From: Desulfobacterales bacterium
GTDB lineage: Bacteria; Desulfobacterota; Desulfobacteria; Desulfobacterales; JAAELO01
Length of the DNA stretch: 40,670 nt
Reading direction: 5' to 3'
Assembly (NCBI GenBank): GCA_024226555.1
Contig: JAAELO010000550.1
Location: forward strand, 1 to 40,670
Part shown: positions 16,182 to 23,970 of the stretch, piece by piece
Numbering within the stretch: the first letter of the stretch is position 1
How the letters are laid out: each line of letters begins with the position of its first letter
Translations under genes and position numbers: made by a program
The notes under the pieces: generated by a model
The model's database searches: none
The model's input: the letters and a program-made list of their open reading frames with translations, nothing else
Told to the model about the DNA's origin: nothing

Positions 16182-17345
16182 GTGCCTGTGAATATTGAAT
16201 TATATAGTGAAGAATGTCAGGAAATAATTGGGCAGATACCCCATTGGATTATCCGAACCGGAATGATTGTTATTCTACTGACTCTTCTGATGATGCTTGC
16301 TGGTAGTTGGTTTTTTCGCTTTCCTGAAGTAGTTGAATCTTCTGTGACCATATCCCCTGAGCACTTGCCCTTATCGGTTGTTGCCAAATCCAATGGAAAA
16401 ATAGCACAATCAATTGTATCTAACCACCAGAAGGTTAAGTGTGGTGATTTTTTAGCCATTTTTGAGAGCAAAGCTGTATGGGCAGATGTTAAACAGCTCA
16501 AAACAAATCTGGAATATTTCAAATCCTGTTTCCCTGAAATTAAGAGATGCCGTTTAATGCCTGTTAGTGAAGCAAAATTAGGTGTGTTGCAAATGGACTT
16601 TTCAAATTTTTACACCAACTATTCAAATTATCAAAATTTCTTACAGTCTGACTATTTTAAAAAAAAAATAGTATTAATTAAAAATCAGATCGACTTATAC
16701 CAGTTATCAGTTAATCGTTTAACACTTCAAAAAGAGAAGGAATTAATAAAACATAAAAATACAAAAAGTCCGATTGACCTTTCACAAATCGAACTTGAAA
16801 TCAATAATATTACAATCCAAATTGCTAAACTCAAAGAATCCGTATTGGATCTTACAAATCAATTCGAAAGCCAGAATAATAAACTTCAACTATCATTTCA
16901 CAGGTCATTAAAAAATTTAAATGTTCAGATTAAGTTGTGGGAAAACGACCATGTTTTAAAAGCACCAATAAGTGGAACTGTATTTTTTTCACAGGATTTA
17001 AACAAAAAAAAATATATAAAACAGGGTTCCTGTTTGATGAAAGTAAAACCACATGATCCGGGAAATATTACCGGGCGATTACAGTTATCTCAAGAAGTTC
17101 TTAGTAAAGTTAACGTAGGGCAAGCAGTTAAAATAAAGTTTAAAAATTATCCATGCATAGTTAAAGGAACAATAAAAAAAATTTCAAATGCTGTATTGAA
17201 TGGCTATTATAATGTTGAAGTAAATCTTCCAAAAAAAATAACAACTCACTGTGATAATATAGATTTAACTGTGACAAAACAGGGGGTGGCAGAGATACAG
17301 ACCGAAAATATCCGACTGTTTGAACAACTCTTTTTTTCCTTTTAA
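16182..17345 (+). CDS. HlyD-family membrane fusion protein of the RiPP exporter
   Basis: This is the periplasmic adaptor that should link the ABC exporter to an outer-membrane channel. The 387 residues begin with a GTG, 13 bases after the exporter stop, with GAGG at the preceding stop codon. An N-terminal cytoplasmic tail of about 24 residues is followed by one membrane helix (IIRTGMIVILLTLLMMLAGSWFF). Then come a lipoyl-like half (VVAKSNGKIAQSIV), a coiled-coil hairpin of about residues 125-235 and the returning lipoyl/barrel part (LKAPISGTVFF). The form is that of Bacteroidota peptide-export adaptors. No TolC-like gene is present, so an outer-membrane channel must come from elsewhere. Element copy 5 lies about 90 bases downstream. 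Confidence 0.88.
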   Translation: MPVNIELYSEECQEIIGQIPHWIIRTGMIVILLTLLMMLAGSWFFRFPEVVESSVTISPEHLPLSVVAKSNGKIAQSIVSNHQKVKCGDFLAIFESKAVWADVKQLKTNLEYFKSCFPEIKRCRLMPVSEAKLGVLQMDFSNFYTNYSNYQNFLQSDYFKKKIVLIKNQIDLYQLSVNRLTLQKEKELIKHKNTKSPIDLSQIELEINNITIQIAKLKESVLDLTNQFESQNNKLQLSFHRSLKNLNVQIKLWENDHVLKAPISGTVFFSQDLNKKKYIKQGSCLMKVKPHDPGNITGRLQLSQEVLSKVNVGQAVKIKFKNYPCIVKGTIKKISNAVLNGYYNVEVNLPKKITTHCDNIDLTVTKQGVAEIQTENIRLFEQLFFSF

Positions 17346-17432
17346 GAAACGGGTTTTCTCTGTTTGCAGATTAATCCAATTTAAAAAAACGATATTGCTG
17401 AAACAATGATATATTTGCGAACCAGCTATTAT

Positions 17433-17541
17433 ATGGTCGATGGAATACAAGGCTGAGAAAAAAACAATGGGTTGATTTTACAAAATTTGTTTTTTTTTGG
17501 AAAACAGTATTTCGCAAAAAGATCAGTCATTAGAGGTTCCC
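17433..17541 (-). mobile_element. MITE-like element, copy 5 (left end degenerate)
   Basis: Typical element interior (GATGGAATACAAGGC and on) and a good right end, AGTCATTAGAGGTTCCC, followed by TAAA. The left terminal sequence is not recognisable. With copy 4 it brackets the RiPP cluster. Confidence 0.75.
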
Positions 17542-17658
17542 TAAAAATAATATATCTAAATTATTGGAATGCACCCATTTCTTTCAAAATTATAGCGAAT
17601 ATTAAAGAAGTATTCCCTGTCTTCTTGCGGCGGGGAGTGTAGAATATTAAAGGTATAA
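17542..17658. other. Short gene-free gap downstream of copy 5
   Basis: Together with copy 5 this makes up the roughly 310-base space between the RiPP cluster and the next gene. It lies between the convergent 3' ends of the HlyD-like gene and the minus-strand peptidase-like gene. I see no gene or strong terminator hairpin. Confidence 0.4.
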
Positions 17659-18408
17659 TTACTTTTTCATCATAATCACTTTTACTTTGTCTCCCATAGT
17701 CCATTTAAGAATCAGAGAGGTGTTAAGAAGATTTCCAAGAACATAATTCTTACTGTTTTTTAATGCAACGGAATCATCAACCCTCTCTTTAACAACTTGA
17801 TATGGATCGATATAGCTTGAGTGTATAAAGTATATCTTATCATAATCTTTAACTATAAATCCCACATGGTTATCTAACCCTAAAACGTATATACTATCGG
17901 GTTTATTGATAATATAGGCTTTGATTTTATCTATTTTATCAAACCATTTAACGTTATTATGCCCTGATAAACTTTTTACTATTAAACTTGCTGGTTGCTG
18001 GGCTAATTTATATCTGTTCAGATTAAATCCAATCTGTTTTAAAAGTGTAGAAACAAAATAACCACAAGCAATTTCACCTTGTCCAGGTTTTTGGCTAATA
18101 CCATTAAAATCCCATTTGGTTCCATACCAGTATGGAAATATTTTTTTATATAGAATTTTATAAAGATAGTTTGTGATATCAATTGGAACTATACTTTTTG
18201 AGTTATAAATGATTCTTCTGTCAGCTATTTTGTTAAGGAGTGTTATGTATGACCTTTGCACATCGTAGACATTAGCCGGGGGATTCCCATATTCAACAGC
18301 AAGGTCGTGGGATTGAAAGGCAAAGGAATGATTATTCAAATTTTCTTCACTAAGGCCTATGGATGAATAACAAAATAGTAGTAGTAGTAAGATTTTTTTT
18401 TCTAACAT
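17659..18408 (-). CDS. Exported protein with NlpC/P60-like cysteine-peptidase features
   Basis: The 249 residues begin with a signal peptide (MLEKKILLLLLFCYSSIGLS, about residues 1-20), so it acts in the periplasm or outside. A likely Cys-His catalytic pair is visible: C115 in GEIACGYFVSTLLKQIGF, H181 in LGLDNHVGFIVK, and a third polar residue H196 in IYFIHSSY. That arrangement, with Cys at the start of a helix and His on a strand, is the NlpC/P60 or related papain-fold pattern. The exact family and substrate (murein peptides or another amide) are unknown. It faces the RiPP cluster tail to tail across element copy 5; a role with the peptide is possible but unsupported. Confidence 0.6.
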   Translation of the reverse strand: MLEKKILLLLLFCYSSIGLSEENLNNHSFAFQSHDLAVEYGNPPANVYDVQRSYITLLNKIADRRIIYNSKSIVPIDITNYLYKILYKKIFPYWYGTKWDFNGISQKPGQGEIACGYFVSTLLKQIGFNLNRYKLAQQPASLIVKSLSGHNNVKWFDKIDKIKAYIINKPDSIYVLGLDNHVGFIVKDYDKIYFIHSSYIDPYQVVKERVDDSVALKNSKNYVLGNLLNTSLILKWTMGDKVKVIMMKK

Positions 18409-18534
18409 CTCTTTTCCATAATAATAAAGTTTTTTTATTTATTATGCATTGGTTAAGAAAAGATATGGTCAAATGTATGTAAAAGAGTTGTAAATAGAAT
18501 GTAAAAACTACGTGATTGTTAAATCATCTTATCT

Positions 18535-18623
18535 TTAAACAAAAAAATCTAATGTAAAAATCGGCTCGGTATTTTTTCATCAGTCTTGTATTTCAATCAA
18601 AATTCTAATTATTAGAGGTTCCC
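18535..18623 (+). mobile_element. MITE-like element, copy 6 (truncated)
   Basis: The right two thirds of an element, ending TAATTATTAGAGGTTCCC; the left terminal part is missing. Its end overlaps the last codons of the minus-strand lipoprotein gene at 18612. Confidence 0.75.
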
Positions 18624-19157
18624 TTCACTAATTTTTTCAAATCTTTCTTCCGAAAAATCGGCAGCAAAAACTGGAATAAGAGATTTAACTAAAACCAGAC
18701 CAAACATCTGGGATTCATATTTAATATTACCTTTGATATCAAGACCAAGGAGTTCCCTTTGAAATGATGGGCCAACTGTTTTATCATCAGGACGTCTTTT
18801 CATCTTAAAAGCATAGAGATGAATTTTTCCGTTTTTTATCTCGAAGTCCTGTCCCTCAAGATACTCCTTTTGATATAGAACTGAACTGTTTTTGATTGCT
18901 TTTACAATTAGTTTTTCATCATCTGAGACTATCTCAATTAACTCAATCTCATCATGGATCGGTGCAGTATTCAGTGTCCACCTCCAAAGAAGTTCAGACA
19001 GATGAAAACCCCTTGGGATTCCTTTGTTTTTGTATAAACCATCTATCTCGTAAACAGTTTCAACAGAAGCAAAGTCTAATGTCTTCCCTGGTTTTGAAAA
19101 AGATATGCAACTACTAAGAGATATTGTTATTATGAGTATTAAAAAAAAATTTTTCAT
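18612..19157 (-). CDS. Lipoprotein of unknown function with element-derived C-terminus
   Basis: The 181-residue product has a lipoprotein signal with lipobox LSSC (Cys17) and so is probably anchored in the outer or inner membrane facing the periplasm. The mature part has a recognisable start (SKPGKTLDFASVETVYEIDGLYKNKGIPRG) but belongs to no family I know. The last four residues, EGNL, and the TAA stop come from the terminal repeat of element copy 6 (GGGAACCTCTAA), so the original C-terminus has probably been altered. A remnant of another element lies just upstream of its start. Confidence 0.65.
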   Translation of the reverse strand: MKNFFLILIITISLSSCISFSKPGKTLDFASVETVYEIDGLYKNKGIPRGFHLSELLWRWTLNTAPIHDEIELIEIVSDDEKLIVKAIKNSSVLYQKEYLEGQDFEIKNGKIHLYAFKMKRRPDDKTVGPSFQRELLGLDIKGNIKYESQMFGLVLVKSLIPVFAADFSEERFEKISEGNL

Positions 19158-19181
19158 TTGCTTTTCCTATTTTAATTTACT

Positions 19182-19201
19182 TTAATTATTAGAGGTTCTC
19201 T
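19182..19201 (+). repeat. Solo end of the MITE-like element
   Basis: TTTAATTATTAGAGGTTCTC matches the terminal 18-20 bases of the element with one change. No interior is recognisable beside it. It sits in the spacer between divergent genes. Confidence 0.5.
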
Positions 19202-19316
19202 ATTTTAATAAACGCTTTTTTTTAAATTTATTTATAGCAGTTTGTATGCCAAATGAGTAAAATTCATATTACACAAGCGCATACAGATTTACGATTCAAA
19301 ATGTTAAATATACCAC

Positions 19317-19340
19317 ACATGCTTTAGGTGTATCGCATGT
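19317..19340. promoter_or_regulatory. Inverted repeat upstream of kinase-regulator operon
   Basis: ACATGC-N12-GCATGT is a perfect 6-bp inverted repeat about 32-38 bases before the histidine kinase start, well placed for an operator near the promoter. I see no convincing sigma-54 -24/-12 pair. Confidence 0.35.
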
Positions 19341-19371
19341 ATACAAATGAATTCAATAGAATACGGAGATA

Positions 19372-21018
19372 GTGATTTTGAATAAGGATTATGAGATAAA
19401 AAAAATCAAACATTTAAACTGTGTTCTAAGGTCTCTGAGGGATGTTGGAAGACTTATTGTCACCCAGGGGGATAAAAAAAAACTTATTAGTGGAGTTTGT
19501 AATATTCTTGTTAAACAAAGGGGATATTATAATGCATGGATAGGACTTTTTAATCTGGATTATAATGTTGAGATGGTAGCCCATGCAGGATTTAATGGTG
19601 GGTTTGAAGAGATGTACAAACTTCTTGATAGTGGTGATTTTACAAGATGTATCAAACATACCTTAAAAACACAGGAAGTATTTTCTGCTCAGGACCCGGT
19701 TAAAGAGTGTAAGAAATGTATTCTATCCAGATACTATGCTGGTCGTGGATCAATCGCCGTAAGAATATCTCACGAAAAAAGAAATTATGGTTTTTTAATA
19801 CTTTCAATACCTCAGGAACTTAGTACTGATGATACTGAAAAAGATATTGTAAAAGAGATAGCAGATGATATAGCTTTTGGTCTTTCCAGAATTGATCTTG
19901 AGCTAAAAAGAGAAGAGGCAGAAAAAAAACAGAAAGAGAGTCAGTTTAGATTTAAAACCTTAATAGAAAACTCTCTCAATTTTATAACAATTATTCAGAA
20001 TGATGAGATAGTTTACAGAAATTATGGCCTGAGGAAAGTTCATAAGTTACTTGAAAAATCATTTGAACCCCCAAATTTTAATTCCATATACGAGGAGGAT
20101 CAGAAAAAAATCAGGGATTATTATAAACACTTGATTAAAGGTAAAATAACTCATATCGAAACAGACTTCAGATATTATCGGGATGGATCAAATAAAAATG
20201 AAACAGATGTAAGATGGGCACTTATAAGTGCAACAAAAATAGATTACATGGGAGTCGAGTCTATACTAACAAACACTATGGATATTACAGATTCCAAAGA
20301 GGTTGAAAACTTCTTAAAAATACAGGATAAAATGACTTCACTTGGTCGTGTTACCGCTGGAATTGCCCATGAAATCAGAAATCCATTATCAGGTATTTAT
20401 ATTTATCTGAAAGCATTAAAAAAGATCTATAACAACATGGGAGAAATAAAAAACGTTCTATCCATAATTGATAAAGTTGAGCTTGCCTCAAATAAAATTG
20501 AATCAATAATCAAGCGTGTTATGGATTTTTCAAAACCCGGAAAACCAACATATATTAAAACAAATATTAATGAATATATTAATGAAGTTACCAAACTAAC
20601 ATCCGTAACATTGAGGAAGAGTGGTATAAAGTTTATTAAAAAACTTGATTTAACACTTCCTGAATTCTGGAATGAACCCCACCTTATTGAGCAAGTTGTT
20701 CTGAATTTAATAACAAATGCTGCTGAAGCGATGAAAAATTTTGAGGGTGAAAAATCAATTGAACTTAAAACATATAAAGTTGAAAACTGTATTAATATTG
20801 CAATAAGAGATACAGGACCTGGTATTCCAATATCAAGTCAGTCAAAAATTTTCGACCCCTTTTATACTACAAAATCAAACAGTTCAGGTATTGGTTTAAG
20901 TATTTGTCACAGGATTATAACTGACCATGGTGGTAAACTCAAGTTCAGCTCCGGTAAGGAAAAGGGGACGGAATTTATAATTGAACTACCATTAAAAAAA
21001 GGACCAAAGGCGCCATGA
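19372..21018 (+). CDS. Soluble sensor histidine kinase (GAF-PAS-HisKA-HATPase)
   Basis: A 548-residue cytoplasmic sensor kinase with no membrane segments. A GAF-like domain (about 20-175) contains CIKHTLKT and a C-x2-C pair (KECKKCI) that might bind a cofactor or metal. It is followed by a short coiled coil (LKREEAEKKQKES) and a PAS domain (about 190-310). The HisKA box GIAHEIRNPLSG has phospho-acceptor H333. The ATPase domain has NLITNAAEAM, DTGPGIP and GIGLSIC. The GTG at 19372 gives 548 residues, but the TTG at 19378 has better spacing from GGAG and may be the true start. Its stop overlaps the next gene by ATGA, so kinase and regulator are translationally coupled. The signal is unknown. 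Confidence 0.93.
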   Translation: MILNKDYEIKKIKHLNCVLRSLRDVGRLIVTQGDKKKLISGVCNILVKQRGYYNAWIGLFNLDYNVEMVAHAGFNGGFEEMYKLLDSGDFTRCIKHTLKTQEVFSAQDPVKECKKCILSRYYAGRGSIAVRISHEKRNYGFLILSIPQELSTDDTEKDIVKEIADDIAFGLSRIDLELKREEAEKKQKESQFRFKTLIENSLNFITIIQNDEIVYRNYGLRKVHKLLEKSFEPPNFNSIYEEDQKKIRDYYKHLIKGKITHIETDFRYYRDGSNKNETDVRWALISATKIDYMGVESILTNTMDITDSKEVENFLKIQDKMTSLGRVTAGIAHEIRNPLSGIYIYLKALKKIYNNMGEIKNVLSIIDKVELASNKIESIIKRVMDFSKPGKPTYIKTNINEYINEVTKLTSVTLRKSGIKFIKKLDLTLPEFWNEPHLIEQVVLNLITNAAEAMKNFEGEKSIELKTYKVENCINIAIRDTGPGIPISSQSKIFDPFYTTKSNSSGIGLSICHRIITDHGGKLKFSSGKEKGTEFIIELPLKKGPKAP

Positions 21019-22400
21019 TAAGATACCTTATCAGTATTGTTGATGACGAAGAGACTATTCGTGATGGACTTGATATAATTCTTTCTGATGATTACGATAT
21101 CGACCTTTTTGAAACTGCAGAATCATTTCTTGAAACTCTGAATAAAAAAACACCGGATCTGATTCTTATGGATATTGGTTTACCTGAAATGAGTGGTATT
21201 GATGCTTTGGAAATTGTAAAAAAAGATTACCCGGATCTGCCTGTGGTTATGATAACTGCATTTGAAGATATTAATATGGTTATTCAGTCAATGAAACAGG
21301 GGGCTTTTGATTTTATTTTAAAACCAATTAATCCGGATATTCTTGAACTGACAATTAAGAAGGCTATTGAGTCTATATCTCTTCGTAAAGAGGTTAAAAT
21401 TCTTCAGGAGAAGTATCTTAAGGATAACCAACCATGTTTTATTGCAGAAAGTAAAAAGATTGAAGATGTTATGGATTTCATCAATATGGTATCCAAAAGT
21501 CCTGATACACCTATTATGATTGTAGGTGAAACCGGTACCGGAAAAGAGCTTATTGCAAGAGCGATTCATGCAAGAAGTCCGGTTTTTACCGGACCATTTA
21601 TTGCTGTAAACTGTTCGGCTTTTCCAGAAAATCTTATTGAAAGTGAACTGTTTGGATATGAAAGTGGTGCTTTTAGTGGTGCAAAAGCAAAAGGTAAAAA
21701 AGGATTTATAGAAGAAGCAGATGGTGGAACACTTTTTCTTGATGAAGTTGCAGATTTAAGTCTTGCAGGGCAGGCAAAACTTTTAAGATTTTTAGAAAGT
21801 TCTGAATTTTACAAAGTTGGAGGAACTAACCTTTATAAAGTTAGTACCAGGGTTGTTTCTGCAACAAATAAAAATCTTGAAGATTTAATCGAAAAAGATC
21901 TTTTCAGAAGAGATCTGTTTTTCAGATTATGTGTGGTCAAAGCCGATATTCCATCACTTAATGAAAGACCAGAAGATATTGTTCCCCTTGCAAAACATTT
22001 TCTGTTTGAGTTTAATAAAAAATTTAAAAGAAATTTTAAAGGTATCTCAAAGGAAGCAATGGATATCCTGCTTTCACACAAATTTACTGGCAATGTGCGG
22101 GAACTCAAAAACATTATTGAAAGAAGTGTTCTTATAGCTAAGGGTAAGCATATACTTCCTGTGGATCTTGGATTAATGCAGAAAAATGAAGGAGAAACCC
22201 ATAGGAAAGTAAAAGACTTAATAGCAGAGACCATACTCACAGAAAAGGGCTTGGATCTTGGGAATGTACTTGAAGATATGGAAAGAAAATATATGGAACA
22301 CGCTTTAAAACTTTCAAATAATAATGAAAGTAAAGCTGCACGTCTTTTGAAAATGAACCACCATACCTTTAGATATAAATGGAAGAAACTAAGGCCTTAA
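21015..22400 (+). CDS. NtrC-family sigma-54-dependent response regulator
   Basis: This is the partner regulator of the upstream kinase. The 461 residues have a receiver domain with D10-D11 and phospho-acceptor D53 (LILMDIGLPEMSG). An AAA+ sigma-54 activation domain follows, with Walker A GETGTGKE near 171, Walker B GGTLFLDEVADL and arginine-finger region FRRDLFFRL. A C-terminal Fis-type helix-turn-helix ends NESKAARLLKMNHHTFRYKWKKL. The sigma-54-contact loop reads GAFSGA (218-223) instead of the usual GAFTGA. That is a conservative change, so it is probably still functional. The element remnant at 22402 begins right after the stop codon. Confidence 0.95.
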   Translation: MIRYLISIVDDEETIRDGLDIILSDDYDIDLFETAESFLETLNKKTPDLILMDIGLPEMSGIDALEIVKKDYPDLPVVMITAFEDINMVIQSMKQGAFDFILKPINPDILELTIKKAIESISLRKEVKILQEKYLKDNQPCFIAESKKIEDVMDFINMVSKSPDTPIMIVGETGTGKELIARAIHARSPVFTGPFIAVNCSAFPENLIESELFGYESGAFSGAKAKGKKGFIEEADGGTLFLDEVADLSLAGQAKLLRFLESSEFYKVGGTNLYKVSTRVVSATNKNLEDLIEKDLFRRDLFFRLCVVKADIPSLNERPEDIVPLAKHFLFEFNKKFKRNFKGISKEAMDILLSHKFTGNVRELKNIIERSVLIAKGKHILPVDLGLMQKNEGETHRKVKDLIAETILTEKGLDLGNVLEDMERKYMEHALKLSNNNESKAARLLKMNHHTFRYKWKKLRP

Positions 22401-22401
22401 G

Positions 22402-22418
22402 GGGAATCTCTAATAACT
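22402..22418 (+). repeat. Solo end of the MITE-like element
   Basis: GGGAATCTCTAATAACT matches one terminus perfectly, starting one base after the regulator stop codon. The rest of the element is gone. It lies between convergent genes. Confidence 0.6.
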
Positions 22419-22433
22419 CAATTTTATGCATAC

Positions 22434-22763
22434 TTAATTCTTATTCTCTCTTTTTTCTATTTTTTCATTGGTTGTTGATAGAAGCCAGTTATTTGAACTA
22501 TTTGCCTCTACCAATTCATCTAAAGTATAGCTTTTGTAATAATCATTTTTAATAAATGGGTCTGATTTTATAATCACTTCAGCATCACCATAAGAGCTGG
22601 CCTCAATGATCTGAATTGCAGACTTCGAAGTTTTATAGGGACCGCATAGGTATATTTTTTCTTCAGCTGTAAGTTTTTTTAAATGCTCAACATGCTGATT
22701 TAAAAGTTCTTTTGATAATTCACCTTCACTTCTGTTCTGCAGAACTGCTACAAACTTTGACAT
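22434..22763 (-). CDS. YCII-related protein
   Basis: A 109-residue cytoplasmic protein with the YciI-like pattern: MSKFVAVLQNR at the N-terminus, a His pair in QHVEHLKKL (H24, H27), LCGPYKTSKSAIQIIEASSYGDAEVII and a DPF motif. Such proteins form a dimeric ferredoxin-like fold, and some act as dehydrochlorinases; the role here is unknown. A ribosome-binding site, AGAGGT, precedes the ATG. Removing element copy 9 shows that the gene once followed the MaoC-like gene after only about 17 bases, so the two formed an operon. Confidence 0.8.
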   Translation of the reverse strand: MSKFVAVLQNRSEGELSKELLNQHVEHLKKLTAEEKIYLCGPYKTSKSAIQIIEASSYGDAEVIIKSDPFIKNDYYKSYTLDELVEANSSNNWLLSTTNEKIEKRENKN

Positions 22764-22783
22764 TTTTACCTCTAAAAACTATT

Positions 22784-22912
22784 GGGAATCTCTAATAATT
22801 AGAGTTTTGGATGAAATACAAGGCATTTCCAAAAATAACGAGCCGATTTTATTACAGTTATTTTTGGAAATAACAAAGTATTTCGCCAAAAGAACAGCTA
22901 TTAGAGATTCCC
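22784..22912 (-). mobile_element. MITE-like element, copy 9 (full length, splits an operon)
   Basis: A 129-bp intact copy with TATT at 22780-22783 and 22913-22916. On the minus strand it is inserted between the TAG stop of the MaoC-like gene and the AGAGGT ribosome-binding site of the YCII-like gene. The upstream stop codon survives because the duplication ends in TA (minus strand) and the element begins with G. Confidence 0.92.
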
Positions 22913-23802
22913 TATTGTTTTATCTCAAAAATAATACTGGGGCGCTCATTATCTCCACAGTACAGATCAATCCTGTGGCCTTTTACTGATTTTTCTGAAA
23001 AAAGGCAAATTTCAGTATCATAATAAACAGGTCCTTTATATTGAATATTTATTTCATAGGGGTTTTGTTCATATAAACCCAGTATTCCAGAGGTCTTAAG
23101 TCTCGACATGCAAAATTCCATTGTAAGGATAGGTTGTGCAAAATCTCTCTCAAATCCCTGCATTTTAGCATAACCTGACAAATAGTGAATTGGGTTTGTA
23201 TCTCCTGAAAGGAATCCAAAACTGAATCCTGCTTTCCCGGGTATTATAAAGCGACTAACTTTATTCTCTTTACCTATTTCATCCATTTTTGTTGTATAAT
23301 TTTGAATATTCTTATTTACTTTACCTCTGTAAAGAAATGTTTTTGTTGTTTTAAATACAGTTTTACCACCTACAATTACCCGACCAATTATATCAGTTTC
23401 AAAACCATTTTTTACAAACCTGAGATTTGTGAGTTCACAGGAAATATCTGCTTTTTCAGATATATCGATGGGTCTGCCTACATATATGGTTTCTCTTGTA
23501 TTTAATGTTTTCACAACTGATAAGGGTGCTTTTTTATGTCCCAATACCCTCATAATAAGAGGGAAGATTCTTGTCATTTGGTAGAAAACCGGGAAATTGT
23601 TATCCGTTTCTATATTACATATATTGGAATATTTGGTGAGATGAATTTTATCATTGGAAACATCAGTCCATAAGGCTTTGATTTTTGAAAAATCACTTTC
23701 ATCAAAATTCAAAGATATTCCTGCAAAACTATATAATACTGTTGCCCATGGAGAAGGTTTTCTGCTGAAATTAAGAGTTGATTTGTTTGACGATGGTTGC
23801 AT
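22912..23802 (-). CDS. MaoC-like double hot-dog dehydratase/hydratase
   Basis: The 296-residue protein looks like two hot-dog folds, with the hydratase-2 motif in the C-terminal one: FGFLSGDTNPIHYLSGYAKMQGF, giving the catalytic Asp201 and His206. By family it should hydrate or dehydrate a thioester-bound enoyl or hydroxyacyl chain; the chain and carrier cannot be told. The N-terminal half is poorly conserved (residues about 20-160) but contains the long hydrophobic-basic helix PVFYQMTRIFPLIMRVLG. The final bases of its stop codon are shared with element copy 9. Confidence 0.72.
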   Translation of the reverse strand: MQPSSNKSTLNFSRKPSPWATVLYSFAGISLNFDESDFSKIKALWTDVSNDKIHLTKYSNICNIETDNNFPVFYQMTRIFPLIMRVLGHKKAPLSVVKTLNTRETIYVGRPIDISEKADISCELTNLRFVKNGFETDIIGRVIVGGKTVFKTTKTFLYRGKVNKNIQNYTTKMDEIGKENKVSRFIIPGKAGFSFGFLSGDTNPIHYLSGYAKMQGFERDFAQPILTMEFCMSRLKTSGILGLYEQNPYEINIQYKGPVYYDTEICLFSEKSVKGHRIDLYCGDNERPSIIFEIKQ

Positions 23803-23970
23803 GGTTATTCCTTAATCAATGTTTTAAGAATAATGATCCATTATATTTTTTTCTTTCAAAAAAACTAAAATTTGTAATAGTATTACAGACTGTTGTTATT
23901 ATTATACAAGGTTTTTTTATAAAACCTTATTGTATTTAAGTTTAAATTATTTATTAAGAAGAGTATTTTT

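Noticed and set aside
22807-22989. Reading frame inside element copy 9, with a look-alike at 37637-37855 on the minus strand
   Set aside because: Both have almost the same sequence only because the element DNA is repeated. The frames run out into unrelated flanking sequence and are broken in other copies.
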